A stretch of 64,000 nt of DNA from an uncultured Muribaculaceae bacterium. Its GTDB lineage: Bacteria > Bacteroidota > Bacteroidia > Bacteroidales > Muribaculaceae. The position numbers were made by a program, and so were the translations under genes. The notes below the pieces were generated by a model. The model had not been told where the DNA came from and searched no databases. It was given only the letters and a program-made list of their open reading frames with translations. This document shows positions 34,610 through 46,788 of the stretch, piece after piece. Each line of letters opens with the position of its first letter. Positions within the stretch are counted from its first letter, which is position 1. Where the stretch lies: the NCBI GenBank assembly GCA_958439725.1, contig CAUBWJ010000006.1, positions 1-64,000 of the forward strand. Direction: 5' to 3'.

Positions 34610-35116
34610 ATGAAACTGAAAATTTGTGCCACAGCTATAGCCGGACTTCTGTTTGCGGTTCCGGCAATCGGTCAGCAACCTGCCAATCCTGAGGCAGCCA
34701 TCCGCAATGTGATGTACGGCGGAGTGGGGCCCGTGATTTCGGGCTCCGAATCTTATTCACGGCTTCCGCAGAAAGCACGTGAGCTGATTGAAGAGACTTT
34801 CGTAGCCTACGGAATGCCTGTGACCGTGGAGCAGGAATTCGCCGACAACACTTATGAAGTGGAGTTTGCCGAAGGAACTGAAATTGAATTCAACGGCAAA
34901 GGCGACTGGACCGAGATTGATGCTCCCGGCGACCGCACCATTCCTCTTTCAATTGTGAAATCGCTCCTCCCTGAGCGCGCTTTCAAAGAACTGCTGAAGA
35001 AGAAACAGGCCGAGAATGTAGAAACCATAAAGCATTCCGGAAAGGGATATAAAGTCGAACTCCGCGAAGTGGAGTATGACAATCTCCGCTTCACCGGCGA
35101 CGGACGCCTGATTTAA
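34610..35116 (+). CDS. PepSY-like secreted protein
   Basis: From ATG 34610 the protein has 168 residues with signal peptide MKLKICATAIAGLLFAVPAIGQ; the open frame begins at 34535, inside the nadE end, but that form would bury the signal. It carries a PepSY-like (beta-lactamase-inhibitor-like) fold signature: EQEFADNTYEVEFAEGTEIEFNGKGDWTEID, then ALPERAF-like LLPERAFKELLKKK and a closing strand YKVELREVEYDNLRFTGDGRLI. Such proteins are common in Bacteroidetes and of unknown function. The gene ends 27 bases before a strong terminator. Confidence 0.7.
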   Translation: MKLKICATAIAGLLFAVPAIGQQPANPEAAIRNVMYGGVGPVISGSESYSRLPQKARELIEETFVAYGMPVTVEQEFADNTYEVEFAEGTEIEFNGKGDWTEIDAPGDRTIPLSIVKSLLPERAFKELLKKKQAENVETIKHSGKGYKVELREVEYDNLRFTGDGRLI

Positions 35117-35143
35117 TTTGCGCGGATTAGTTAGAACAAAAAG

Positions 35144-35178
35144 AAGGCGGTGGGTCAGATGATTTGACTCACCGCCTT
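35144..35178. terminator. Bidirectional terminator
   Basis: A 14-bp stem (35144-35157 with 35165-35178, one G-T pair) around a 7-base loop, T-rich on both exits, between the convergent PepSY-like and valS genes. Confidence 0.85.
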
Positions 35179-35197
35179 TATGGTTTTTATAGGGGGA

Positions 35198-37819
35198 TTA
35201 TTTGCGGAGGGCTTCGATGGCGGCGTGGAGGGAGTTGAGCTTGGACTCGGCGTCGGCGAGTTTGCGGCGTTCTGCCTCTACTACCTGAGCGGGAGCGTTG
35301 GACACGAAGCGCTCGTTGGAGAGCTTTTTAAGTACGGAGGCCTTGAAGCCTTCAAGGTAGTCGGCGTCTTTGCTGAGCTTGGCAATCTCGGCTTCCACAT
35401 CGATATTGTCGGCGAGGGGCACGTTGACCTCGAGTGTACCTACCATGAACGAAGCGGCTGCGGCGTCCTTGGCTGCGTTGTGGTTGACTTCCGAGAGGTT
35501 GGCGAGCTTTATGCACAGAGCGTCGGCGCGCTCGTCCCATGTCCCGAGAAGGTTGAGCGCAAGAGCCTGCTTGTTGGGAAGGTTCTTTACGGCACGTACA
35601 TTTCGCACGCCGTTGACGGCCTCCTTGACGGTCTCCATGAGAGTGAGAATGGAGGCGTCGGGAGTTCCGGCCGCAGGAGTGGAAGCATACATTATAGATT
35701 CTCCGGGACGGCGCTCGGAGATGTGCTGCCAGAGTTCCTCGGTGATAAACGGCATGAACGGATGGAGAAGACGCAGAAGCTCGTCGAAGAACCCGAGTGT
35801 ATCGGAAAGTGTCTGGCGGTCGACGGGTGAGCCGTAGGCAGGCTTGACAGCCTCGAGATACCAGGCCGAGAACTCGTCCCAGAACAGGCGGTAGACTTCT
35901 TTCAGGGCCTCGGAGATGCGGAATTTGGCCATGAGATCGTTTATCTCGGCGATTGACGCATCAAGACGCGCGCGCATCCACCGGGCGGCGAGACCTGAGG
36001 CCTCGGGGCGGCCGGCGCTTTCGCTGACTTCCCAACCCTTTACGAGACGGAACGCGTTCCAGATCTTGTTGCAGAAGTTGCGGCCGGTCTCACAGAGCTT
36101 CTTGTCGAAGAAAATGTCGTTGCCGGCGGGAGCGGAAAGCATTATTCCCACGCGCACACCGTCGGCACCGTACTCTTCGATAAGCTGCAGTGGGTCAGGT
36201 GAGTTTCCAAGCTGCTTTGACATTTTGCGGCCAATTTCGTCGCGTACAATGCCTGTGAAGTATACGTTGTTGAAGGGTTGCTTGCCTATGAACTCGTATC
36301 CGGCCATGATCATGCGGGCCACCCAGAAGAAAATGATGTCGGGGCCGGTAACAAGGTCGGATGTGGGATAATAATACTGCATCTCCTTGTTGTCCGGCTC
36401 GAGTATGCCGTTGAACAGGGTGATAGGCCAGAGCCAGGAGGAGAACCAGGTGTCGAAGGAATCCTCATCCTGACGGAGGTCGGAGGCGCTGATCGCAGGA
36501 TTCTCGCGGCGTGCAAGCTCAAGGGCTTCATCGGCATCCTCGGCGACTACGAAAGAGCCGTCGGGGAGATACCATGCGGGCACGCGGTGACCCCACCAGA
36601 GCTGACGCGAGATACACCAGTCGCGAATCTCGGTCATCCACCTGCGGTAGGTGTTCTTGAATTTCTCGGGGATGAATCTCACGACATCCTCCTCAACGGC
36701 TTCGAGAGCCGGCTTCGCGAGAGAATCCATCTTGAGGAACCACTGGTCGGAGAGGCGCGGCTCGGTGACGGTGTCGGAGTTGCGTTCGGAATATCCTACC
36801 TTATTTTCGTAGTTTTCTATCTTCTCAATAAGTCCGGCTTCCTGAAGGTCTTTGGCAATCTGCTCGCGGCAGGCGAAGCGATCCATGCCAACGTACATTC
36901 CGGCGGCTTCGGAGAGGGTGGCGTCGTCGTTGAAAATGTCGATGGATTCGAGATTGTGCTTCTGACCAAGCATGTAGTCGTTCATGTCGTGGGCCGGGGT
37001 AACCTTGAGGCAACCGGTGCCGAACTCTATATCCACATAGTCATCCTCTATCACGGGAATCTCACGGCCTACAAGAGGCACAATCACGCGCTTGCCGCGG
37101 AGATGCTGGTTCTTCGGGTCGGCGGGATTGATGCACATCGCGGTGTCGCCCATTATGGTTTCGGGACGGGTGGTGGCAACGATCGCGTAACCATCCTCGC
37201 CCACAATCTTGTAGCGGAGATAATAGAGCTTGCTGTGCTCTTCCTTGTAGATGACCTCTATATCGCTGAGGGCGGTACGCGCTTTGGGATCCCAGTTGAC
37301 CATACGCTTTCCGCGATAAATAAGGCCCTTGCGGTAAAGGTCGACAAACACCTTAATGACGGATTTCGAGCGGATGGGATCCATGGTGAAGGCCGTGCGC
37401 TCCCAATCGCATGATGCGCCGAGCTTACGGAGCTGTGTGAGGATTATGCCGCCGTATTTTTCGGTCCAGTCCCAGGCATGCTTCAGGAATTCCTCGCGGG
37501 TGAGGTCGGTTTTCTTTATTCCCTCAGCAGCGAGCTTGGCCACAACCTTGGCTTCGGTAGCGATGGCCGCGTGGTCGGTACCCGGTACCCAGAGCGCATT
37601 TTTGCCGTCCATTCTGGCGCGACGGACAAGAATGTCCTGAATGGTGTTGTTGAGCATGTGACCCATGTGAAGAACTCCGGTGACGTTTGGAGGCGGAATC
37701 ACGATACAATAGGGTTCGCGACTGTCGGGTTCGCTATGGAAAAGATTGTGGTCCATCCAGTAGGCATACCATTTGTCCTCGACTTCCGAGGGATTGTATT
37801 TTGGAGCCAGCTCGTTCAT
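35198..37819 (-). CDS. valS: Valyl-tRNA synthetase
   Basis: An 873-residue class I synthetase. The HIGH-type signature is [13 protein letters not shown], the KMSKS-type loop is [14 protein letters not shown], and the editing domain contains [17 protein letters not shown] with TPAHDMNDY. The tRNA-binding anticodon domain follows, and the C-terminal about 65 residues ([27 protein letters not shown] onward) form the coiled coil typical of ValS. Length is normal. It has a full consensus promoter and is transcribed alone, ending at the bidirectional terminator. Confidence 0.97.
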   Translation of the reverse strand: MNELAPKYNPSEVEDKWYAYWMDHNLFHSEPDSREPYCIVIPPPNVTGVLHMGHMLNNTIQDILVRRARMDGKNALWVPGTDHAAIATEAKVVAKLAAEGIKKTDLTREEFLKHAWDWTEKYGGIILTQLRKLGASCDWERTAFTMDPIRSKSVIKVFVDLYRKGLIYRGKRMVNWDPKARTALSDIEVIYKEEHSKLYYLRYKIVGEDGYAIVATTRPETIMGDTAMCINPADPKNQHLRGKRVIVPLVGREIPVIEDDYVDIEFGTGCLKVTPAHDMNDYMLGQKHNLESIDIFNDDATLSEAAGMYVGMDRFACREQIAKDLQEAGLIEKIENYENKVGYSERNSDTVTEPRLSDQWFLKMDSLAKPALEAVEEDVVRFIPEKFKNTYRRWMTEIRDWCISRQLWWGHRVPAWYLPDGSFVVAEDADEALELARRENPAISASDLRQDEDSFDTWFSSWLWPITLFNGILEPDNKEMQYYYPTSDLVTGPDIIFFWVARMIMAGYEFIGKQPFNNVYFTGIVRDEIGRKMSKQLGNSPDPLQLIEEYGADGVRVGIMLSAPAGNDIFFDKKLCETGRNFCNKIWNAFRLVKGWEVSESAGRPEASGLAARWMRARLDASIAEINDLMAKFRISEALKEVYRLFWDEFSAWYLEAVKPAYGSPVDRQTLSDTLGFFDELLRLLHPFMPFITEELWQHISERRPGESIMYASTPAAGTPDASILTLMETVKEAVNGVRNVRAVKNLPNKQALALNLLGTWDERADALCIKLANLSEVNHNAAKDAAAASFMVGTLEVNVPLADNIDVEAEIAKLSKDADYLEGFKASVLKKLSNERFVSNAPAQVVEAERRKLADAESKLNSLHAAIEALRK

Positions 37820-37876
37820 ATTGGTAATAATCTTATTGCAAGAATGCTGTTAGCTTATAAAAAAGATTGCAGGCCG

Positions 37877-37906
37877 CAAATTTACTAAAAAATCTGCTTA
37901 CTGCAA
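37877..37906 (-). promoter_or_regulatory. Promoter of valS
   Basis: TTG (37904-37906), 19 bases, then TAAATTTG (37877-37884) on the minus strand. The leader of about 50 bases shows no T-box. Confidence 0.7.
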
Positions 37907-37945
37907 TCTGTTTGGTGACAAGAGAGAAGGATACGGGAGGAAATC

Positions 37946-41563
<3,618 letters not shown>

Positions 41564-41616
41564 TGCAGTTAAATGTGATATGATTGGTTAATATTATCTG
41601 AATTATGGCGGAAAAA

Positions 41617-42246
41617 TCATTCGTGGGGTATTCCAAGGAGTTTTTCCATAACCTTCGAGGTGTAGAGCATGGGATCGGGTGCATTGATGATGGCGCCTGA
41701 CATAGCTATGCCGTTTACGCCGGTAGCCATAAGCGGTTCGACGTCATCAAGTGAAATTCCTCCGATAGCTACCAGTGGAATCTCCATTCCGGCATCGCGA
41801 ACGGCCTTGACAATGGAACGATAACCGTCGAGTCCCAGACATGGAGCGAGGTTTTTCTTGGTGGTGGTGAAGCGGAAGGGGCCCACACCAACATAATCTA
41901 TGTCCTTGCCTTTGAAGCGGAGGATATCATCGGCGGTGTTGGCTGTCACACCGATTATGGCGTTCGGGCCGAGCAGCTCGCGGGCCTGGAGCGGATCCAT
42001 GTCCTCTTTGCCAAGATGAACTCCCGAAACTTTAAGCTCGTTGACGAGTTCCACGCGGTCATCGATTATCAGGAAAGTGTCGGTTTCCTGACACATGGGT
42101 ATGATTTCGAGGGCAACGTTGCGAACTTCCTCGTCGGAGGCATCTTTCATCCGCAACTGGATCCATCGGCAACCGCCTTCAATGGCCATCTGCGCCTCTT
42201 CGGCAATGGAATATTTTTCGCTCGGGTGCGTAATAAACTGAAGCAT
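41617..42246 (-). CDS. thiE: Thiamine phosphate synthase
   Basis: A 209-residue TIM-barrel enzyme joining HMP pyrophosphate and thiazole phosphate. All ThiE motifs are present: WIQLRMKD, FLIIDDRVELVNELKVSGVHLGKEDM, IIGVTANTADDI, DYVGVGPFRFTTTKKN (the Thr-Thr-Lys loop that binds pyrophosphate) and IPLVAIGGISLDDVEPL. It is the canonical ThiE of the operon; the gene 5 bases upstream is a second, diverged family member. Length is normal. Confidence 0.93.
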   Translation of the reverse strand: MLQFITHPSEKYSIAEEAQMAIEGGCRWIQLRMKDASDEEVRNVALEIIPMCQETDTFLIIDDRVELVNELKVSGVHLGKEDMDPLQARELLGPNAIIGVTANTADDILRFKGKDIDYVGVGPFRFTTTKKNLAPCLGLDGYRSIVKAVRDAGMEIPLVAIGGISLDDVEPLMATGVNGIAMSGAIINAPDPMLYTSKVMEKLLGIPHE

Positions 42247-42251
42247 ATTAA

Positions 42252-42851
42252 TTATGAGTTAAGGGTTAGATTGAATTGACAAAGACTTTCTTTGAGAAAC
42301 GACATATCGCCGCAACCCATCAGGGAGCCGAGAACGGCGAACCCACCGAACGGCATTTCTGCCAGAAGCGGCAGGGTGGCCGGAGTGACGCCTCCCAAAG
42401 CTATAACAACCGTAGGGGCAAGTTTGTCAATTTGTGAGAAATCCTGAGGGGTAAAAACCGGGGTGGAACCATATCCGGGCTTTGATACACTGGGGAAAAC
42501 AGGGCTGAGGGTAACATAATCGAATCCCCTGGAATCAAGGACCTCAGCGACAGTGTGGCACGACCGGCTCAATGGGCCGTTATAGAAGGCGGGAGGTTGC
42601 GGACAGCGGGAATTGAGATGAAGTCCTCCGAGATTGAACTCGGCCGCCAGTACAAAATGCCCATGTAGCCTCAGCCGCGAGTGGTACTTCTGAGGAAGAG
42701 CCTCGATGATAGACTTGATTTCGGTAAGTGATGCCTCGGGATGCCGGATATGGACCATATCCCATCCCGCATCAAGCACTGCGGCTATCATCTGCGGCTC
42801 GCAGCCGGTGATTTCCGGAGGAGTGAACGCGATTTTTTTCAGTGGTTTCAT
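42252..42851 (-). CDS. TenI-like ThiE paralogue
   Basis: A 199-residue protein of the ThiE/TenI superfamily. Compared with the true ThiE next to it, the DDR motif is replaced (RLRLHGHFVLAAEFNLGGLHLNSR) and the TTTK loop is missing (LSPVFPSVSKPGYGST). It has a histidine in SRSCHTVAEV, at the place where B. subtilis TenI has its catalytic histidine. This favours a thiazole tautomerase, which speeds aromatisation of the ThiG product, over a second ThiE. Annotation pipelines often call such proteins thiamine phosphate synthase. It overlaps thiS by 4 bases (ATGA) and precedes thiE by 5 bases. Confidence 0.65.
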   Translation of the reverse strand: MKPLKKIAFTPPEITGCEPQMIAAVLDAGWDMVHIRHPEASLTEIKSIIEALPQKYHSRLRLHGHFVLAAEFNLGGLHLNSRCPQPPAFYNGPLSRSCHTVAEVLDSRGFDYVTLSPVFPSVSKPGYGSTPVFTPQDFSQIDKLAPTVVIALGGVTPATLPLLAEMPFGGFAVLGSLMGCGDMSFLKESLCQFNLTLNS

Positions 42852-43048
42852 CCGCCGTAGAAAGCCTTTATAATAAGAAGGGACTGACCTTCAGAGAGGG
42901 TAGTGGTGGCATATTTGCCGCGAGGAACGACGGTATTGTCCACCGCGACAGCTATCCCGGCAGGAGTGATGTTTTGGGAAGCGAGCACTTCCGAAACGGT
43001 TGCTCCTTCCTTAATCTCCACATTCTTTCCGTTGACTTTGATATTCAT
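42848..43048 (-). CDS. thiS: Sulfur carrier protein ThiS
   Basis: A 66-residue ubiquitin-like protein ending in the required Gly-Gly (IIKAFYGG). The start MNIKVNGKNVEIKEGATVSEVL and the middle IAVAVDNTVVPRGKYATTTLSEGQSLL match ThiS. After adenylation and thiocarboxylation of its C-terminus it supplies sulfur to ThiG. The adenylating enzyme ThiF is not encoded in the operon or elsewhere in the window. It overlaps thiD upstream and the TenI-like gene downstream by 4 bases each, so translation is coupled. Confidence 0.95.
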   Translation of the reverse strand: MNIKVNGKNVEIKEGATVSEVLASQNITPAGIAVAVDNTVVPRGKYATTTLSEGQSLLIIKAFYGG

Positions 43049-43878
43049 TTTCTATAACCGGTATTAGGAATTGTAAACTTCATGTGGCGTGGGGCGAAAA
43101 GGTGATTTACGGGCCCGTGGCCATGGCCTATGTCGACTCTGGCTCCCGACTGCAATGCACGCGTGACGAAAAGCTTGGCGCGTCCCACGGCATCATCCAC
43201 TGTCATTCCGAGTGCAAGATAGCAAGCTATGGCTGAAGAGAGGGTGCAGCCGGTGCCATGGGTGTTTTCAGTCACGACCTCATCGGCCTTGTAGCCGATA
43301 GGCTCATTCTGGCCCTCGAGAAACAGGAGGTCCGTTTTTACACCGGGTGTGGGAGCGTCGCCTCCTTTCAGAAGAATATTGCGGCATCCCATGCGGCGGA
43401 ACTCCGCCGCCTGACGGTAAGGATCGGATTCGCCGGTAAGCTGTCGGGCCTCGTTGACGTTGGGAGTGACGACGAGAGAGAGAGGAAAAATCCGCTCGAT
43501 AAGAAGCCGAATGGCATCCGGCTCAAGAAGCACGGAGCCGGAAGTGGCAACGGAAACGGGATCAACCACGAGAAGTTCAGGCTTATGATGTTCAAGTGAC
43601 GTAGCCACAGCTTCTATGACTTCACGGTTGAAGAGCATGCCGGTCTTGACGGCACGTGGGGGAATATCGGACCACACGGCTTCTATCTGTCCGGCTACTA
43701 TGTCGGGACTGACCTTTCCAATGGCGGAAACACCTTCGGTATTCTGAACGGTAAGGGCCGTTATCGCCGTCATGGCATAGCATCCTATCGCCGAGATAGT
43801 CTTGATGTCGGCCTGAATGCCGGCGCCTCCGCTACAGTCGGATCCGGCGATTGACAGAACAGGTATGTAACGCTTCAT
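43045..43878 (-). CDS. thiD: HMP/HMP-phosphate kinase
   Basis: A 277-residue ribokinase-fold enzyme phosphorylating HMP and then HMP phosphate. The signature AGSDCSGGAGIQADIKTISAIGCYAMTAITALTVQNTEGV is intact, with LVVDPVSVATSG and the anion-hole motif TENTHGTGCTLSSAIACYLALG. It is the first gene of the thi operon, behind the TPP riboswitch. Length is normal; no fused ThiE domain is present, unlike the ThiDE or ThiED fusions found in other Bacteroidetes. Confidence 0.95.
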   Translation of the reverse strand: MKRYIPVLSIAGSDCSGGAGIQADIKTISAIGCYAMTAITALTVQNTEGVSAIGKVSPDIVAGQIEAVWSDIPPRAVKTGMLFNREVIEAVATSLEHHKPELLVVDPVSVATSGSVLLEPDAIRLLIERIFPLSLVVTPNVNEARQLTGESDPYRQAAEFRRMGCRNILLKGGDAPTPGVKTDLLFLEGQNEPIGYKADEVVTENTHGTGCTLSSAIACYLALGMTVDDAVGRAKLFVTRALQSGARVDIGHGHGPVNHLFAPRHMKFTIPNTGYRK

Positions 43879-43920
43879 AATTACATATAATTACAGCGGT
43901 CAATGAAAAACAAAACTTCA

Positions 43921-44047
43921 TCGGCCGACAAAATCGGGTGCAAAAACTGGAAAAGAGAGTAACAATCCCTTCGCCGGAATTATCCGTTTCAGGTTCGGAG
44001 GGTATAAATCTCAGCCCCGCGGTTGAAAACGGAGCACCCCTTTGTCG
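43921..44047 (-). promoter_or_regulatory. TPP riboswitch with switch helix
   Basis: Read on the minus strand, a THI-box aptamer spans about 44046-43961. Its marks are GGGGTGC (44040-44034), CTGAGA (44014-44009), ACCTGA (43994-43989), the GGATAAT loop, and a closing GAAGGGA with ACAA/TTGT pairing at the base. The predicted transcript start is at about 44049, so the aptamer begins at the RNA 5' end. Downstream, GCACCC and TTTGTCG (43941-43926) are complementary to the aptamer's own 5' strand CGACAAA/GGGTGC (44047-44034). They can form an alternative helix that breaks the aptamer's basal stem. A T-rich run follows at 43920-43905. It should lower expression of thiD-thiH when TPP is abundant; whether by termination or by masking translation is not settled. 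Confidence 0.9.
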
Positions 44048-44055
44048 ACACGCCA

Positions 44056-44085
44056 CAAATTTAAGTAATATAATTGAAACGCCAA
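44056..44085 (-). promoter_or_regulatory. Promoter of the thi operon
   Basis: TTG (44083-44085), 19 bases, then TAAATTTG (44056-44063) on the minus strand; the start point falls a few bases before the TPP aptamer. Confidence 0.75.
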
Positions 44086-44094
44086 GGTGTTGTG

Positions 44095-44125
44095 TTGGTA
44101 TATTTAGGCGTAATTCGTAAATTTG
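44095..44125 (+). promoter_or_regulatory. Promoter of the DEAD-box helicase gene
   Basis: TTG (44095-44097), 20 bases, then TAAATTTG (44118-44125). Its -33 box lies only 9 bases from the -33 box of the divergent thi promoter. Confidence 0.7.
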
Positions 44126-44153
44126 CGCCGTTTTTTATCAGACTAACACAAGA

Positions 44154-45602
44154 ATGAAGTTTGAAGAATTAGATCTGAATTATGATGTGCTTGACGCTCT
44201 CGATGCAATGCACATAACGGACTGCACCCCCATCCAGGAACAATCCATACCGCTAACCCTTGAAGGACGCGACCTTATAGCCGTGGCTCAGACCGGAACC
44301 GGCAAAACCGCCGCTTATCTGCTTCCGGTGCTCAACCGTCTGGCCGACGGTGATTTTCCAGAAGACGCGGTGAACTGCATCGTGATGACTCCGACGCGCG
44401 AACTCGCCATGCAGATTGACCAGCAGCTTCAGGGATTCAGCTATTTCCTGAATGTGAGCAGTCTGCCCATCTACGGAGGAACTGACGGCGCGACGTTTGC
44501 TCTGCAGCAGCGCGGACTGAAACTCGGCGCGGATGTGGTGATTGCAACTCCGGGCCGACTTCTGGCCCATCTGCAGATGGGGTGCGTGGATCTTTCGAGG
44601 GTTTCTTTTTTCATTCTTGACGAGGCAGACAGGATGCTCGACATGGGATTCTTCGACGACATAATGCAGATTGTGAAACACCTTCCCTCTGAGCGGCAGA
44701 CACTGATGTTCTCGGCAACTATGCCGCCGAAAATCCAGCAGCTTGCCAAGACGATACTCCGCGATCCGGCCGAGGTGAAAATAGCGGTGTCACGTCCGGC
44801 CGAGAAGATAGACCAGCGGGCATATTTCTGCTACGAACCTCAGAAACTTCCCCTTATAAAGAAACTGCTTGGTGGCCCTGAGGCAAAATGCGTGCTTGTG
44901 TTCGCCTCATCCAAACTGAAGGTTAAGGAAATAGCCAGGGAACTCCGCAAGGCAAAGGTGAAACTGGGCGAGATGCATTCTGACCTTGACCAGAACAAGC
45001 GAGAGGAAGTGATGCTCGATTTCAAAGCGGGGCGAACGGATGTGCTTGTGGCTACAGATATCGTGGCCCGCGGCATAGATATAGACGGTATATCTATGGT
45101 AGTAAACTATGATGTGCCTCACGATGCCGAGGATTATGTGCACCGCATAGGACGAACGGCACGAGCCAGTGCCGAGGGCGTGGCAGTGACGTTTGTAAGC
45201 GACAAAGACCGCCGACGTTTTGCAGGAATCGAGAAATTCCTCGGCAAAAAAGTGAAGCGTTATAGCATGGACGGTGAAACTGACGGTGAGCTATCCGATG
45301 AGAGCCCTTCTGGCGATAACCGCGGTGAGGGCAAAAGAAATGGCCGTAAAAAGGGGAACGGCACCGGAAACGGAGGCAGGCGAAACAGCCGCCACTGCGG
45401 ACACAATAAAAAGCCGGCAGATGAGAATAGAGCTGCGGACTCCCATAAAGATAAAGAGATTGCCAACAAAGAGATCCCGGCAGCGAACCATGACGGCAAC
45501 AATAACAAAAACTCAGAAGGCAAAAAGCGCCCTTCGAGAAGATGGAGGAATCACGGGAGACGCAACGGCGATAATACCCGTGGGAACGCGCCGGAGGCGT
45601 GA
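44154..45602 (+). CDS. DEAD-box ATP-dependent RNA helicase
   Basis: A 482-residue helicase of the RhlE/DeaD group. The motifs appear in order: Q motif (CTPIQEQSIP), I (AQTGTGKT), Ia (PTRELAMQ), II (DEAD), III (SAT), IV (VLVFASSK), V (ATDIVARGIDIDG) and VI (HRIGRTARA). After about residue 375 a basic, low-complexity tail begins, rich in N, K, R, G and E (EGKRNGRKKGNGTGNGG), likely disordered and RNA binding. It would unwind structured RNA, for example during ribosome assembly or cold adaptation. It has a full promoter divergent from the thi operon. Confidence 0.93.
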   Translation: MKFEELDLNYDVLDALDAMHITDCTPIQEQSIPLTLEGRDLIAVAQTGTGKTAAYLLPVLNRLADGDFPEDAVNCIVMTPTRELAMQIDQQLQGFSYFLNVSSLPIYGGTDGATFALQQRGLKLGADVVIATPGRLLAHLQMGCVDLSRVSFFILDEADRMLDMGFFDDIMQIVKHLPSERQTLMFSATMPPKIQQLAKTILRDPAEVKIAVSRPAEKIDQRAYFCYEPQKLPLIKKLLGGPEAKCVLVFASSKLKVKEIARELRKAKVKLGEMHSDLDQNKREEVMLDFKAGRTDVLVATDIVARGIDIDGISMVVNYDVPHDAEDYVHRIGRTARASAEGVAVTFVSDKDRRRFAGIEKFLGKKVKRYSMDGETDGELSDESPSGDNRGEGKRNGRKKGNGTGNGGRRNSRHCGHNKKPADENRAADSHKDKEIANKEIPAANHDGNNNKNSEGKKRPSRRWRNHGRRNGDNTRGNAPEA

Positions 45603-45648
45603 TCCCCGGATTCATAAGGTCGGGCCGATTAAATGCCGGTTTCAGCTT

Positions 45649-46251
45649 TCAGTTAGAGAGCGGATTCTGCGGGTGGTAGAGCCATCCGCGGAATGATGAG
45701 CCGAGATAGCGCACAAAACGATGCCAATACCTATCCTCCGATCCGTCAAGAAGAGAAGAGGGGGATGGTGGAGAGGCGACAGCCCAGACGTGATCGTTGA
45801 GTTCCTCATCGAGCTGATATGGGCTCCATCCGCTGTAGCCTATGAAAAACCGCACAAAACCTTCGAGAGGATAGCCTGAGTTTACATAATCGAGCATGGA
45901 GTCCATATCTCCTCCGATAAATATGCCCGGAGAAACTTCCCGGGCACCGGGAATGGCCGTGCCGAGGGTATGGATAAAGAAAAGACGGTCGTATGACATA
46001 GGTCCCCCACAGAACACAGGGACTGATTCGGAGCGCCTGACACCCGACAGGAGCCCCTGAAGCGTGTATGCTGTAAGCCGGTTCAACACCACTCCCATCG
46101 AGGGGGCGGCATGAGCGTAATCCACCAGCAGAATTACGGAATGAAGGAAATGCTGGTCGCGGAGGAAGGGCTCGGCCACGAGCACAGAGCCCGGAACCGG
46201 GCTTCCGCTCGCTATTTTTATATTGAAAAGGAGTTCGTCGTAATTGGTCAT
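45649..46251 (-). CDS. yqgE: YqgE/AlgH family protein
   Basis: A 200-residue protein with the family motifs: GSVLVAEPFLRDQHFLHSVILLVDY, MGVVLNRLT, FCGGPMSYDRLFFIHTLG and FIGYSGWSPYQLDEELND. The molecular function of the family is unsettled; members have been linked to transcription control in Pseudomonas. Length is slightly above the usual 185. It is convergent with the helicase gene (46-base gap, no clear terminator). A one-mismatch -7 box (46277-46284, minus strand) lies about 25 bases before its start. Confidence 0.9.
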   Translation of the reverse strand: MTNYDELLFNIKIASGSPVPGSVLVAEPFLRDQHFLHSVILLVDYAHAAPSMGVVLNRLTAYTLQGLLSGVRRSESVPVFCGGPMSYDRLFFIHTLGTAIPGAREVSPGIFIGGDMDSMLDYVNSGYPLEGFVRFFIGYSGWSPYQLDEELNDHVWAVASPPSPSSLLDGSEDRYWHRFVRYLGSSFRGWLYHPQNPLSN

Positions 46252-46391
46252 TTGGCGGTTTGGTGTATTTGTTTTCTAAAGTTATGGTTTAATATCTGCC
46301 TGACAAAAAAAGAGCGACGAAAAAACCAATAAAAATCAAAAAAAACTGTAAAAAATAATGCGTTTCGGGAAAGAGGGGGGATTTAATTGGT

Positions 46392-46399
46392 TATATTTG
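46392..46399 (+). promoter_or_regulatory. -7 box TATATTTG, probable original dxs promoter
   Basis: Consensus -7 box with a predicted start point at about 46406, roughly 10 bases before the left end of the structured element. Without the element the leader to dxs would be about 25-30 bases, normal for this genome. Confidence 0.5.
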
Positions 46400-46415
46400 T
46401 AAGAAAGATAGACTA

Positions 46416-46774
46416 AGAGCTTGTTTAAATAATAAATGTTGACGACAGGGTCGCATAGCTTAAGCGGATTTTTGTTTTGCGACGAAGGAGTGTACTTGAT
46501 GTACACGACAGAGAAGCAGGACGAAAAGCGGCCAAGATATGCGAATGAAGGACAACATAAACAAGTTCAATCCATCTTCCGTAAGTTTAAAAATTAATGA
46601 AATTTCAGATTGATTGTAAAAGTATTAGTAGGAATTACCTCCCAGCTGTCATTCGCCGGCATCTTTCCGCTTGCTCTTCGGTCGTTATGGAACCCCATAA
46701 CTCCCTCATCACAAACGAAAATCTGCTCGACGACTGACAGCCCTGTCGTCAACATTTATTATTAAACAAGCTCT
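46416..46774. mobile_element. 359-bp MITE-like element with paired structured halves
   Basis: The ends 46416-46450 and 46741-46774 are inverted repeats of about 34 bases identical except for one inserted A. No transposase frame is present. Read inward from each end, both halves fold alike. Left half: TCGCATA (46451-46457) pairs with TATGCGA (46538-46544), TTTTTGTTTTGC (46469-46480) with GCAGGACGAAAA (46516-46527), and GTGTAC (46490-46495) with GTACAC (46501-46506). Right half (minus strand): 46741-46735 with 46651-46645, 46721-46711 with 46674-46664, and 46701-46695 with 46690-46684. The paired bases differ between halves but stay paired. The left half also closes with its own inner end (GAGCTTGTTTA with TAAACAAGTTC at 46558-46568), a hairpin of about 150 bases. 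A TA may be duplicated at the borders (46414-46415 and 46774-46775). Confidence 0.8.
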
Positions 46775-46788
46775 AAAACCTTATAAAA

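Noticed and set aside
36278..37414. Open frame of 378 codons antisense to valS
   Set aside because: valS is fully conserved on the other strand; the antisense product has no recognisable domain and no promoter.
37820..37876. T-box leader for valS
   Set aside because: The leader is only about 50 bases and lacks the T-box core; T-boxes are also mainly a feature of Firmicutes.
46416..46774. Remnant of a transposase or a small protein gene inside the structured element
   Set aside because: No frame of meaningful length or family similarity is present on either strand.
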